DNA from: Deinococcus indicus
Lineage (GTDB): Bacteria > Deinococcota > Deinococci > Deinococcales > Deinococcaceae
Length of the DNA: 64,000 nucleotides
Direction: 5' to 3'
Assembly: GCF_002198095.1 (NCBI RefSeq)
Contig: NZ_NHMK01000009.1
Span: 744,001-808,000 of the forward strand
The notes beneath the pieces are model-generated. The model was not told the origin of the DNA. It saw only the letters and a program-made list of their open reading frames with translations, and did not search any database. Shown here piece after piece: positions 12,952 through 21,588 of this stretch. The stretch's first letter is position 1; every line of letters starts with the position of its first letter. Made by a program: the position numbers and the translations under genes.

Positions 12952-13641
12952 GTGCATCTCGTGCTGATCCGTCACGCCCAGTCCCTCAACAACGTCCTGT
13001 ACGCGCAGACGGGCGGTAAGGAGGGACGGCATCCGGACCCGCCCCTGAGCGACGTGGGTTTCGAGCAGGCGCGGTTGCTCGGCGAGGCCGCCAACCGCAT
13101 TCCGCACCTCGGGTCGCTGACGCACCTGTACAGCAGCCTCACCACGCGCGCCGTTCAGACGGCGGCCCCGCTGGCGACGGCTCTGGCGCTGCCCGTCCAG
13201 GGAATGGACACGCTCCACGAGATTGGCGGGCTGTACCTGGGCCAGCTGACCGGCCCGCGCACGCCCACCGCCGGGCAGACCGGGCAGGCCCTGCAACGGA
13301 TCTGCCCCGAGCTGCGCTGGCCCGCCCATCTGGACGGCCGGTCTGCCTGGAACGGTGCCCTCGAGGAGAACGACGAGCAGGTGTACGCAGCCCGCGCCCG
13401 GACGGTCCTGCACGACCTGCAAACCCGCCACACCGTGACGGATCGGGTGGGTCTGATCACGCACCAGAACTTCGCGCAGTTCCTGCTGGCCGCGCTGCTG
13501 GGCAGTCCCCTGAGTCGGCTGCCTGCCAAACTGGTACTGCACAACACCGCCGCCTGCGAGCTGGAACTCGGGCCGCGCGGCACCCGGCTTCTGTTCCTGA
13601 ACCGGCACGATCACCTGCCCGGGCACCTCGTGACGAACTGA
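12952..13641 (+). CDS. histidine phosphatase family protein
   Basis: The 229-residue protein starts MHLVLIRHAQS, the RHG-type motif with His8 as the phosphoryl-accepting residue. The second catalytic block is in LITHQNFAQF near residue 167. A short DPPLSDVGFEQARLLG block is typical of phosphoglycerate-mutase-like phosphatases. The substrate is unknown. The GTG start follows TACACT by exactly 7 nt, so this gene has its own leaderless promoter despite lying 42 nt after the dipeptidase. A second member of the family lies at 17 kb on the other strand. Confidence 0.88.
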   Translation: MHLVLIRHAQSLNNVLYAQTGGKEGRHPDPPLSDVGFEQARLLGEAANRIPHLGSLTHLYSSLTTRAVQTAAPLATALALPVQGMDTLHEIGGLYLGQLTGPRTPTAGQTGQALQRICPELRWPAHLDGRSAWNGALEENDEQVYAARARTVLHDLQTRHTVTDRVGLITHQNFAQFLLAALLGSPLSRLPAKLVLHNTAACELELGPRGTRLLFLNRHDHLPGHLVTN

Positions 13642-13737
13642 ACGACGGTGTCCGCTGAACGACTGAACGAGATTCGGGGCCACTGGCCTGCACCACCTGC
13701 GCCCCTGTGGGCATGTCGGGGGCTTAGGCTGTGGGGT

Positions 13738-14625
13738 GTGAGTCCCACTGATGTCGTTCTGGATGCGCGTGTTCATGCGTTCGATCCGGCCATGCGCATG
13801 GCCGAGGAGGCCCTGCGGGGCCAGCTGGAGGGGGCCGGGTGGCGGTTCGTGCAGCCGGTGGCGGCCGTGACGGGCCGCTCGCGCCTGAGCCTGCGCGCCG
13901 CTCCGGACGCCGATTCGGCGCAGGTCAGTGAGGCGCTGCCGGGCGAGCCGCTGGAGTTGCTGTGGGAGGACGGGACCGGCTGGGCACGCGTGCGGACCGT
14001 GCATGACGGGTACCTGGGTTGGGCGCGTGCGGACGGGTTGCTGCCGCGCGGCCCGGTCGGGAATGGGGAGCTGACGGTCACGGCGCTGCGGGCACATGCC
14101 TTTGCGGGGCCGCGCATCAGCCGGCCGGTCCTGACGGAACTGGCGCTGGGGGCGCGTCTCACGCGGGCGTTCGGGGAGGTCGTCGAGGAGGAGCACCGCC
14201 GCTGGGTGCCGGTGCTGCTGCCGGACGGGCAGGACGCGTGGGTGCAGGAGGCGGCCCTGAGCGCCCGGCCGGACGTGGACGTGGCGGAACTGGCGCTGCG
14301 GTTCGTGGAGACGCCGTACCTGTGGGGGGGCCGCAGCGCGTGGGGGCTGGACTGCTCGGGCCTGACGCAGCTCGTGTACGGCGCGTTCGGGCGGGCGTTG
14401 CCGCGTGACGCGGACCAGCAGCAGGCGGCCCTGACGCCCGTGCAGACGGCGCGGCGCGGGGATCTGGTGTTCTTCCCCGGCCACGTGGGTGTCATGCTGG
14501 ACGACCGTACCCTGGTTCACGCGAACGCCACGTACATGCGCGTGAGTGTCGAGACGCTCGGCGAGGGCGAGTACGGCGCGCGGCTCCAGGCGGACCTGAG
14601 CAGTTTCGGGCGGTGGACGCAGTGA
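13738..14625 (+). CDS. NlpC/P60 (C40) endopeptidase with SH3-like domains, YkfC-like
   Basis: The 295-residue protein has two SH3b-like repeats (about residues 35-105 and 108-175) and a C-terminal NlpC/P60 domain with Cys206 (LDCSG), His249 (PGHVG) and His261 (LVHANA). This layout matches the gamma-D-glutamyl-L-diamino-acid endopeptidase YkfC, which cuts L-Ala-gamma-D-Glu away from the rest of a free murein peptide. No signal peptide is seen from GTG 13738, in line with cytoplasmic salvage. That start is chosen because TAGGCT ends 7 nt before it; a GTG 90 nt upstream would add a non-conserved tail. The epimerase gene overlaps its stop. Confidence 0.9.
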   Translation: MSPTDVVLDARVHAFDPAMRMAEEALRGQLEGAGWRFVQPVAAVTGRSRLSLRAAPDADSAQVSEALPGEPLELLWEDGTGWARVRTVHDGYLGWARADGLLPRGPVGNGELTVTALRAHAFAGPRISRPVLTELALGARLTRAFGEVVEEEHRRWVPVLLPDGQDAWVQEAALSARPDVDVAELALRFVETPYLWGGRSAWGLDCSGLTQLVYGAFGRALPRDADQQQAALTPVQTARRGDLVFFPGHVGVMLDDRTLVHANATYMRVSVETLGEGEYGARLQADLSSFGRWTQ

Positions 14626-15659
14626 CCGCCGCGACTGCCCCCACCCTGACCTGGGAGACGCTGGACCTGCACACGGCGCAGCCGTTCGGGATTGCCCGCT
14701 GGACGCACAGCACGTACCCGCGCACCTTCGTCACGCTGACGCACGCGGGTCTGACCGGGCAGGGCGAGGCTGCCCCGAACGCCTTCTACGGCGAGACACG
14801 CGGCACGGTCGAGGCGGTCCTGCCGCTCCTCGCGGACGCCCTGACCGACCCCTGGGACTGGGACGGCCTGCACGCCCGCCTCACGGCCCGGATGCCGCAC
14901 GACCACCCCAGCGTGAAGTGCGCGCTGGAGATGGCGGCCGTCGAGTGGTGCGCGCAGGCGGCGGGCGTCCCCGTCTGGCGGCTGCTGGGCCTGAGTCCCG
15001 CGCCGCTGCCCGAGAGCAGTTACACGGTCAGCATCGCCGATACCGCCGCCATGCGCGAGCAGGCGCGGGACGCGGTCGCGCGTGGGCACGGTGTCCTGAA
15101 GGTCAAGCTCGGCACGGGCCGCGACGAGGCGATCCTCGAGGCGCTGCGTGAGGAAGCGCCGCACGTCGCGCTGCGCGTGGACGCGAACGCCGCCTGGACG
15201 CGCACGCAGGCCCGCCGGATGCTGGGCGTGCTGGACGCTGCCCGCGTGGAATTCGTCGAGCAACCCCTGGCGGCCGGCGACCTCGACGGGCACGCGGCGC
15301 TGCGGGCCGTCTCGACGGTGCCCATCGTCGCGGACGAGAGCCTGCACCACGTCCCGGACGTGATCGCGCTGGCCCGCGCCTTCGACGGCGTGAACCTGAA
15401 ACTCGCCAAGCTGGGCGGCCCCCTGCAGGCCCTCGCGGCCATGAGGCTGGCCCGCGCGCACGGCCTTCAGGTCATGATGGGCTGCATGATCGAGAGCAGC
15501 CTCGGCATCGCCGCCGCCGCGCACCTCGCCGGAGCGTGCGACTGGGCCGACCTGGACGGCGCGCTCCTGCTGGCCGACGACCCCTTCACCGGACTGGAGT
15601 GGCAGGCCGGGCACCTGAACCGCCCGACCGGCAACGGCTGGGGCGTGCGGCGCGCATGA
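14622..15659 (+). CDS. dipeptide epimerase (L-Ala-D/L-Glu epimerase type)
   Basis: The 345-residue enolase-superfamily protein has the muconate-lactonizing subgroup residues: Lys160-x-Lys162 (VLKVKLG), metal ligands Asp187 (RVDANAAW), Glu213 (FVEQPL) and Asp238 (VADES), and Lys260/Lys263 (VNLKLAK). The KxK plus second-lysine pair is that of dipeptide epimerases such as YkfB/YcjG, which invert the Glu of L-Ala-D-Glu so that ordinary peptidases can cut it. The neighbouring YkfC-like endopeptidase supports this reading. GTG 14622 overlaps the upstream stop in GTGA; GTG 14613 in the same frame is the alternative. Confidence 0.93.
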   Translation: MTAATAPTLTWETLDLHTAQPFGIARWTHSTYPRTFVTLTHAGLTGQGEAAPNAFYGETRGTVEAVLPLLADALTDPWDWDGLHARLTARMPHDHPSVKCALEMAAVEWCAQAAGVPVWRLLGLSPAPLPESSYTVSIADTAAMREQARDAVARGHGVLKVKLGTGRDEAILEALREEAPHVALRVDANAAWTRTQARRMLGVLDAARVEFVEQPLAAGDLDGHAALRAVSTVPIVADESLHHVPDVIALARAFDGVNLKLAKLGGPLQALAAMRLARAHGLQVMMGCMIESSLGIAAAAHLAGACDWADLDGALLLADDPFTGLEWQAGHLNRPTGNGWGVRRA

Positions 15660-16864
15660 ATCCCGTGCGCGTGGCGATCATCGGCTGCGGAAACCGGGGC
15701 GCGGACGTGTACGCCCGGCACCTCACCGCGCAGGGGGCGGAGGTCACGCACGTCGTGGAACCCCGCCCCGTCCGCCTCGCGGAAGTCGCCGCGCGCCACG
15801 GCATCCCCCCGCAGGCGCAGTTCACGCACTGGGAGGCCTTCCTCGCACAGGGCCGCGTGGCCGACGCCGTCGTGATCGCCACGCCCGACCATGACCACGT
15901 GCAACCCTGCCTGCGCGCCCTGCAAATCGGGTACGACGTGCTGCTGGAAAAACCCATCTGCCTGCACCCTCATGAACTCGACCTGCTCCTGACCGCCGAG
16001 GCCGCCTCGACCGGCACCGTCACCGTCTGCCACGTCCTGCGCACCACCGCGTTCTTCACCGCCGTGCAGCAGGTCGCCGCGTCCGGCCGTCTCGGCACCC
16101 TGATCGGCGTTCAGCACGCCGAGAACGTCGCCCACTGGCACTACGCGCACTCGTACGTGCGCGGCAACTGGCGCGCCAGCCCGCCCGCCGCGCCGTTCCT
16201 GCTCGCCAAGGCCTGCCACGACCTCGACCTGCTCCGCGCGCTGGCCGGCAGCGCCCCCCAGCGCGTCAGCAGCGAGGGCGGCCTGCACCACTTCCGGCCC
16301 GAACACGCCCCGCCCGGCGCGACCGACCGCTGCGTCACCTGCCCCGTCCAGGACTGCCCGTCCGACGCGCGCCGCATCTACCGCACCCGCGACCCCCACG
16401 CTTGGCCCGTCACAGTCCTCACCGCTGGCGGCCAGACCCTCGACGAAGCCCTGCGGACCGGTCCGTACGGCGAGTGCGTGTACCTGGGCCACAACAACGT
16501 CGCCGACCATCAGGCCGTCACCGTTCACTTCCGGAACGACGTAACCGCGCAACTCACCGTCAGCGCCTTCACGCACAATAACACCCGCACCCTGAAACTC
16601 CTCGGCACGCACGGCGAACTGCGCGCCCATATGGAACGCGGCGAACTCGAATTCCACGACTTCCGCACCGGCCACAGCGAACGCTGGACCGTCGACACGC
16701 ACGGCAACCACGGTGGCGGCGACCAGGGCCTCGTCCGGGCGTGGCTGGCGTCCCTGCGCGGCGAGTCTCCCCCACCCACCCCGCTCGCCGAGTCGCTGGA
16801 CTCTCACCTGATGGCCTTCGCCGCCGAGGAATCCCGGCTGACGGGGCAGACCGTGGCTTTCTGA
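15656..16864 (+). CDS. Gfo/Idh/MocA-family oxidoreductase
   Basis: The 402-residue protein has an N-terminal Rossmann fold (VAIIGCGNRG near residues 6-15), VVIATPDHDH near 80 and LLEKPICL near 100, where the EKP lysine is the usual catalytic contact. A C-terminal alpha/beta domain follows. A CxxC...C cluster near residues 225-232 (CVTCPVQDC) is present in one branch of the family and could be structural. Family members oxidise or reduce sugars and similar alcohols with NAD(P). The substrate is unknown; its overlap with the epimerase (ATGA) suggests a cell-wall sugar or peptide product, but this is inference. Confidence 0.88.
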   Translation: MNPVRVAIIGCGNRGADVYARHLTAQGAEVTHVVEPRPVRLAEVAARHGIPPQAQFTHWEAFLAQGRVADAVVIATPDHDHVQPCLRALQIGYDVLLEKPICLHPHELDLLLTAEAASTGTVTVCHVLRTTAFFTAVQQVAASGRLGTLIGVQHAENVAHWHYAHSYVRGNWRASPPAAPFLLAKACHDLDLLRALAGSAPQRVSSEGGLHHFRPEHAPPGATDRCVTCPVQDCPSDARRIYRTRDPHAWPVTVLTAGGQTLDEALRTGPYGECVYLGHNNVADHQAVTVHFRNDVTAQLTVSAFTHNNTRTLKLLGTHGELRAHMERGELEFHDFRTGHSERWTVDTHGNHGGGDQGLVRAWLASLRGESPPPTPLAESLDSHLMAFAAEESRLTGQTVAF

Positions 16865-16881
16865 GCGGACGGATTGGATAG

Positions 16882-16924
16882 TCAGTAAGTGAATAGTTTC
16901 ACGATTTGGATTGTTCGTGAAAAG
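16882..16924. repeat. TTCACGA/TCGTGAA palindromic intergenic repeat, copy B
   Basis: TTTCACGA (16897-16904) and TCGTGAAA (16915-16922) flank a 10-nt loop. The 5' arm (16884-16905) is identical over 22 nt to copy D at 33.3 kb, and GTGAA-TAGT-TTCAC inside it forms a smaller dyad. It lies between convergent genes. Confidence 0.72.
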
Positions 16925-16983
16925 GGTAGTCTCTCTGCCAGAAAGAAGCCCTCCGTCGCCTGCTGGCCGCTGGATTCTTGCGT

Positions 16984-17604
16984 TCAGTCCTCGACCGTCA
17001 CCGCGAGCTGTCCGGCCTGCCAGCCTCCAGTCGTCCGTTCCAGCACCGTGTAATCGGTGTTTCCGTGGACCAGCTGTCCACCCGCCCAGACGTCCTCGAT
17101 GTTCAGGCCCAGCAGCGCGGCCAGCCCGATCCGGATGATGCCGCCATGCGACACCAGCGCGGCGTCAGTGCCGTCCGGCAGGGCGTTCACGTCCGAGACG
17201 AAGCGGGCGGCGATCTCGTCGAACGTCTCCCCTCCCGCAAAGCCCAGGCGGCCGCCGGGCAGGCGCAGTCTCTCCGGGTGGGTGTTCAGGGCCGAGTACG
17301 GCTGCCCGGCCCAGTCGCCGCAGTCCACCTCGTGCACGCCGTTCAGGACCTGCACTGGCACGCCCAGCGCACCGGCCAGAGGGGCGGCCGTCTGCTGCGC
17401 GCGCCGGTAACGGCTGGCGTACACCACCTGCGGACGCTGCGGCTGACGCAGCAGGTGCGCGGCCAGCGCGCGGGCCTGGGCGTGCCCGGTATCGTTCAGT
17501 TCGTCGTTCGCGCTGACCGGACCGCGCAGGAGGCCCGCCTCGTTCCCGGCGGTCTCGCCGTGCCGGATGATCCATACCCTCGCGCCGCGCTTCGTGCCTG
17601 TCAT
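16984..17604 (-). CDS. histidine phosphatase family protein
   Basis: The 206-residue protein has the RHGE motif at residues 14-17 (WIIRHGETAGN), with His15 as phospho-acceptor. ASRYRRAQQTA and EVDCGDWAGQ, typical of the alpha-ribazole phosphatase / phosphoglycerate mutase-like branch, are followed by the second histidine in LVSHGGIIR near residue 150. Cobalamin-pathway genes are absent nearby, so the substrate is left open. TACACT ends 7 nt before the ATG (leaderless). It is convergent with the oxidoreductase across repeat copy B. Confidence 0.86.
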   Translation of the reverse strand: MTGTKRGARVWIIRHGETAGNEAGLLRGPVSANDELNDTGHAQARALAAHLLRQPQRPQVVYASRYRRAQQTAAPLAGALGVPVQVLNGVHEVDCGDWAGQPYSALNTHPERLRLPGGRLGFAGGETFDEIAARFVSDVNALPDGTDAALVSHGGIIRIGLAALLGLNIEDVWAGGQLVHGNTDYTVLERTTGGWQAGQLAVTVED

Positions 17605-17641
17605 GCCCGGCAGTGTAGCGACCCCAGGCGCGGTCCTGGAT

Positions 17642-18514
17642 TCAGCTGTTCAGGGCTTCGGCGACCGAGGTGCGAACGGGCGTGGTGGGCCGGCCGATCA
17701 GGGTGGTCAGGTCGCGGCTGGCGCTGGACAGTTCGCCGCGCGCGATCCCGGCGTCCACGTCGGCCAGGGTGTGCGCGAAACCCTCGGGAACGCCGAAGCT
17801 CTGAAGGGTCGCGGCGTACCCGGCCGGCGGCAGGTCGCGGTACTCGACGGGCTGGCCGCTCTGACGGGCGTACTCGGCGGCGAGGTCGGTCATGTTCAGG
17901 CGTTCGTCGCCGGCGAGTTCGTAGGCGCGCCCGCCCTGCCCGGCCGGGATGTGCCCGTCGGTGGCGAGGACGGCGGCGGCCGCCTCGGCGTAGTCGCGGC
18001 GGGCCGCGAGGTTCAGGGCGCCGGTGCCGGCCGCGCCGAGCAGCGCGCCGCTCTGGATGGCCTGCGCGGCGCTGCCGGTGTAGTTCTCGGTGTACCAGCC
18101 GTTGCGCAGGAAGACGAACGGCAGGCCGGAGTCCCGCAGGATCTGTTCGGTGGCCTGATGGTCGGCGGCCAGGCCGAAGGTGGCGGTGTCGGCGTTCAGG
18201 ATGCTGGTGTACGCGACCTGCTTCACGCCGGCCTCGCGGGCGGCTTCGATGACGTGGCGGTGCTGCTCGACCCGGTCGTTGAAGTCGTTGCTGGAGATCA
18301 GCAGGAGCTTCTCGACGCCCTGCAATGCGGCGTTCAGGGTGGCGGGCTGGTGGTAGTCGGCGTGGCGGACCTGCACGCCCTGCGCGGCGAGTGCGGCGGC
18401 CTTCCCTGGGGTGCGGACCAGGGCGACGATGCGACTGGCGGGAACGCCCCGGTCGAGGAGGGCCTGGACGACGAGCTGGCCGAGCTGGCCGGTGGCGGCG
18501 GTGATTCCGATCAT
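17642..18514 (-). CDS. NmrA-like NAD(P)H-binding reductase, QorB type
   Basis: The 290-residue Rossmann-fold protein starts MIGITAATGQLGQLV (the GxxGxxG dinucleotide site, residues 7-13), followed by ALVRTPGKAAAL (NADP contact) and the substrate-domain stretch FLRNGWYTENY. It resembles quinone oxidoreductase 2 (QorB/YtfG), an NADPH-dependent quinone or aldehyde detoxifier. ATG 18514 is chosen because AGGAG lies 8 nt before it. The Rrf2-family regulator gene lies just upstream on the same strand, and a 30-bp site between them recurs in front of the regulator, so the pair is very likely under its control. Confidence 0.87.
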   Translation of the reverse strand: MIGITAATGQLGQLVVQALLDRGVPASRIVALVRTPGKAAALAAQGVQVRHADYHQPATLNAALQGVEKLLLISSNDFNDRVEQHRHVIEAAREAGVKQVAYTSILNADTATFGLAADHQATEQILRDSGLPFVFLRNGWYTENYTGSAAQAIQSGALLGAAGTGALNLAARRDYAEAAAAVLATDGHIPAGQGGRAYELAGDERLNMTDLAAEYARQSGQPVEYRDLPPAGYAATLQSFGVPEGFAHTLADVDAGIARGELSSASRDLTTLIGRPTTPVRTSVAEALNS

Positions 18515-18569
18515 GGTGGGTCTCCTGTGGGGAATGAGGGCGTGGGCAGACTGACTCTGGGCAGGCTTG

Positions 18570-18599
18570 CCTGTCACTGTTTCGCTGACATGTCGAGCA
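18570..18599. promoter_or_regulatory. probable Rrf2-family operator upstream of the QorB-like gene
   Basis: This 30-bp stretch (CCTGTCACT...CTGACATGTCGAGCA) matches 25 of 30 positions of the inverted site in front of the regulator gene at 19041-19070. It lies about 56 bp before the reductase ATG. Confidence 0.65.
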
Positions 18600-18613
18600 A
18601 AAAAAACAGGCCG

Positions 18614-19027
18614 CTACCCGGCCCGGCACGCGAGGTCCGCCGTCACGTCCGCGAGGGTCGAGCGGGCCAGTTCGGCCTCCAGCGCCGCCTGCGCGCGTCC
18701 GAAGCGGTCTTCCAGGGTCGCCTGGATGTTCGCGCCGACCGGGCAGCTGGGGTGCGGCCGCTCGTGCAGGCGGAACACGCGGTCCTCGCCGTTCACGGCG
18801 CGGTACACGTCCAGCAGCGTGATCTGGCTGGCGGGACGGGACAGGGAGGCGCCGGCCACGCCCTGGCGGGTGCGGATCAGCCCGGCGCGGCGCAGTTGCC
18901 CGGCCACGGTGCGGATCACGACCGGGTTGGTGCCCACGCTGAGGGCCATGTCGGCCGAACTGCTGTGCTCCGGGAAGCGGTCGATCAGGGACAGGACATG
19001 GACGGCCACGGCGTACTGGCTGTTCAT
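18614..19027 (-). CDS. Rrf2-family transcriptional regulator
   Basis: The 137-residue protein has the Rrf2 winged-helix fold: [15 protein letters not shown], a recognition helix in [20 protein letters not shown] and the wing [23 protein letters not shown]. The three-cysteine iron-sulfur motif of IscR and NsrR is missing (single Cys in SCPVGANI, one near the end). It therefore more resembles the cysteine-poor YwnA-like members that often sit beside oxidoreductases. It probably represses itself and the downstream QorB-like gene through the matched sites. The inducer is unknown; quinone or electrophile stress is a guess from the neighbour. Confidence 0.87.
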   Translation of the reverse strand: MNSQYAVAVHVLSLIDRFPEHSSSADMALSVGTNPVVIRTVAGQLRRAGLIRTRQGVAGASLSRPASQITLLDVYRAVNGEDRVFRLHERPHPSCPVGANIQATLEDRFGRAQAALEAELARSTLADVTADLACRAG

Positions 19028-19040
19028 GCGGGGCCCCCGG

Positions 19041-19070
19041 TGCTCAACATGTCAGCAGATTAGTGACAGG
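19041..19070. promoter_or_regulatory. probable Rrf2-family auto-operator
   Basis: The reverse complement of this stretch matches 25 of 30 bases of 18570-18599. It covers the -10 box and likely start point of the regulator's promoter, as expected for a repressor site. Confidence 0.65.
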
Positions 19071-19085
19071 CTGGCGGGCTGTCAA
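19056..19085 (-). promoter_or_regulatory. sigma-70-type promoter of the Rrf2 gene
   Basis: On the minus strand TTGACA (19085-19080), an 18-nt spacer and TAATCT (19061-19056) form a near-consensus promoter about 30 nt before the ATG. The operator overlaps its -10. Confidence 0.65.
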
Positions 19086-19217
19086 GTGCCGCGCGCCCAG
19101 AACGGACCTTCCACTCGCCCTGCTCGGCTCCATTCCATCGGCGTGTGGTCAATCGGCCTGCGGGTGACCGCGCCCAGGGTCACGGAAACGGGCGGGCCTC
19201 TCCCCTATCCTGGGCAG

Positions 19218-21071
19218 GTGCATCCAGACGACCTGCCCGTGCTGCCCACCACGCCCGGCGTGTACATCTTCCGCAAGGGGGGCACGCCCATCTACATCGG
19301 GAAGGCCAAGAACCTGCGCTCGCGGGTCGGACAGCACTTCAAGGCCGGCGGCAAGAGCGGCAAGTTCACGGCGCTGGCCGACACGCTGGAATTCATCACG
19401 GCCCGCAACGAGGTCGAGGCGCTCGTCCTCGAGGCCAACCTCATCAAGCAGCACCGCCCGCACTACAACGTCACCCTGAAAGACGATAAGCACTACCCGT
19501 TCCTGAAACTCACGAACGAGGCCTTCCCGATGTTGGTCGTCACGCGCCGCGTCATCAAGGATGGCGGGCGGTACTACGGGCCGTACCCGGACTCGTCGGC
19601 GGTGCGGCGCGTGAAGAACCTGATCGACACCATGTTCCCGCTGCGCAAGAACAGCGGCCTGCCCATGCAGAAGAAGGCGCGGCCCTGCCTGAACTTCCAC
19701 ATGGGCCGCTGCCTGGGCCCCTGCGTGGACCGCGCCGACCCCGGCGAGTACGCCCGCACCGTCGAGGACGTGACCAGCCTGCTCGAGGGCCGCGCCGCGC
19801 CCGTCATCGCCCGGCTGAAGGGCGACATGAAAGTCGCCGCGCAGGGCCAGGACTTCGAGCAGGCCGCCCGCGTGCGCGACCGCGTGCAGGCCGTCGAGAA
19901 ACTGTTCGGCACCGAGCAGCACGCCTTCGTCAGCGACGAGACCGACCTGGACTTCCTGGGGGCCGCGCAGGCCGGCGAGTACGCCATGGTGCAACTGTTC
20001 CGCATGCGTGGCGGGCGCGTCGTGGGCCGCGACAAACGCTTCCTGACCGGCACCGAGGACGCCCCGCTCGGCGAGATCGTCGAGGCGTTCGTGCAGGACT
20101 ACTACACGCAGGCCACCCACGTCCCGCCGCTGATCCTGCTGCCCGCCGACTTCGACGACGCGCCGGTCTGGAGCGAATTCCTGTCTGAGAAGGCCGCGCG
20201 GCGCATCGAGATGCGCACCCCCAAACGCGGCGACAAGGTCGATCTGATCGACATGGCGCAGCGCAACGCGCACAGCGGCCTGGACTCCGAGATGGCGCTG
20301 CTGGAACGGCGCGGCGACCATCCGGGCCTGGACGCCCTGCGCGAGGTCCTGGCGCTCGGGGACCGCCCGTGGCGCATCGAGGGCTACGACAACAGCAACC
20401 TGTTCGGCACGAACATCGTGTCCGGCATGGTCGTGTTCGAGGGTGGCCGCGCCCGCCGGGGCGAACACCGCCGCTTCAAGGTGCGCGGCCTGGACCACCC
20501 GGACGACTACACCAGCATGAAACAGACCATCGTGCGGCGCTTCACCGGCAGCCTCTCGGACAAGTTGCCGCTGCCGGACCTGCTGCTGATCGACGGGGGG
20601 CGCGGGCAGGTGAACGCCGCCCTGGACGCCCTGAAGGAGGCGGACGTGCGCGTGCCCGTCGTGGGCCTCGCCAAGCGCGAGGAACGCCTGATCCTGCCCG
20701 GCCGGTACGGCGCGCAGTGGTGGCTGGACACCGGCACCGAGGTCGGCGTGGACCGCGAACTGCTGCTGCCGCACACCCACCCGGCCCTGCGGATGCTGAT
20801 CGGCGTGCGCGACGAGGTCCACAACTACGCCGTCACGTACCACCGCAAACTGCGCGGCGAATCCATGCTGCGCAGCGTGTTCGACGACCTGCCGGGCATC
20901 GGGCAGAAACGCCGGGACGCGCTGCTGGAACACTTCACCAGCCTCGAGGACCTGGGCAGCGCCCCGGTCGAGCAGATCGCCGCCGTGCCTGGCATGAACG
21001 CCCGCGCCGCGCAGAGCGTCAAGGACTTCCTCGCGCAGCGCGAGGCGAACAGCCGGCCCATCACCAGCTGA
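19218..21071 (+). CDS. uvrC: UvrABC excinuclease subunit C
   Basis: The 617-residue subunit makes both incisions in nucleotide excision repair after UvrA/UvrB have found the lesion. The N-terminus has the GIY-YIG nuclease ([23 protein letters not shown], residues 15-37), which makes the 3' cut. A Cys-containing linker, a UVR motif near residue 215 that binds UvrB, and the RNase-H-like domain ([15 protein letters not shown], 5' cut) follow, and two helix-hairpin-helix motifs close the protein near residues 575-610. The GTG at 19218 follows TATCCT by 6 nt (leaderless). Length is normal for the family. Confidence 0.97.
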   Translation: MHPDDLPVLPTTPGVYIFRKGGTPIYIGKAKNLRSRVGQHFKAGGKSGKFTALADTLEFITARNEVEALVLEANLIKQHRPHYNVTLKDDKHYPFLKLTNEAFPMLVVTRRVIKDGGRYYGPYPDSSAVRRVKNLIDTMFPLRKNSGLPMQKKARPCLNFHMGRCLGPCVDRADPGEYARTVEDVTSLLEGRAAPVIARLKGDMKVAAQGQDFEQAARVRDRVQAVEKLFGTEQHAFVSDETDLDFLGAAQAGEYAMVQLFRMRGGRVVGRDKRFLTGTEDAPLGEIVEAFVQDYYTQATHVPPLILLPADFDDAPVWSEFLSEKAARRIEMRTPKRGDKVDLIDMAQRNAHSGLDSEMALLERRGDHPGLDALREVLALGDRPWRIEGYDNSNLFGTNIVSGMVVFEGGRARRGEHRRFKVRGLDHPDDYTSMKQTIVRRFTGSLSDKLPLPDLLLIDGGRGQVNAALDALKEADVRVPVVGLAKREERLILPGRYGAQWWLDTGTEVGVDRELLLPHTHPALRMLIGVRDEVHNYAVTYHRKLRGESMLRSVFDDLPGIGQKRRDALLEHFTSLEDLGSAPVEQIAAVPGMNARAAQSVKDFLAQREANSRPITS

Positions 21072-21168
21072 GGCCATCCAACGCAGGCGCCGCCCCCGGT
21101 TCAGGGAGCGGCGCTGTGTGGTGCGGCGGGCAGGTGGTGCAGTTCGGTGGGCGGCGGGTAGCCGGGGC

Positions 21169-21354
21169 TCACGCGAGGTGCAGGTGGCGGCGCAGCGCGG
21201 CCAGGAGGAAGGTCAGGCGGGCGGCGTGGGCGGGCTGCCGGTCCGCCTGGGCGCGGGCGGCGGCCTGCGCGAGTCGGGCCTGCCGGGCCTGCTGCGCCTC
21301 GTTCAGGAGGGCCTGGGCGCGGGCTGCGCCGGGATGGGTGGGAAGGTAGTGCAT
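21169..21354 (-). CDS. small hypothetical Ala/Arg-rich protein
   Basis: The 61-residue frame is not recognised. It is rich in Ala, Arg and Gln and would form one or two helices (LLNEAQQARQARLAQAAARAQ). A good GGAG lies 6 nt before the ATG, which argues for a real gene. Its composition is also what random frames in this GC-rich DNA tend to give, so I keep the call modest. It stands alone between uvrC and the convergent PAP2 gene region. Confidence 0.4.
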   Translation of the reverse strand: MHYLPTHPGAARAQALLNEAQQARQARLAQAAARAQADRQPAHAARLTFLLAALRRHLHLA

Positions 21355-21588
21355 GCGTGTCTCCGGGCAGGTGCGCCGCCGCCCCGCTGGCAGCCCGTAC
21401 TGGCGTTCCTGACGCCCTCATGGTGCGCCTCGCGACCCCCGGAGCACATGCGGCAGCTGGCGCAGCGCGGGGTGCGCCATTGGGCGTAGCCGGCCCGGCC
21501 GCTGGTAGGCACGGGGGCACCCGAGGGTTAAGCAAGCGGCAAGTGCGCCGCCTGACGCGGGGGCGGTGCCAGCGGCTGTAATGCTGGG

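Noticed and set aside
11668..14520. 950-codon minus-strand open frame
   Set aside because: It runs antisense across four recognised genes (dipeptidase, phosphatase, endopeptidase and HAD end) and has Arg/Gln/Val-rich low-complexity composition with no domain.
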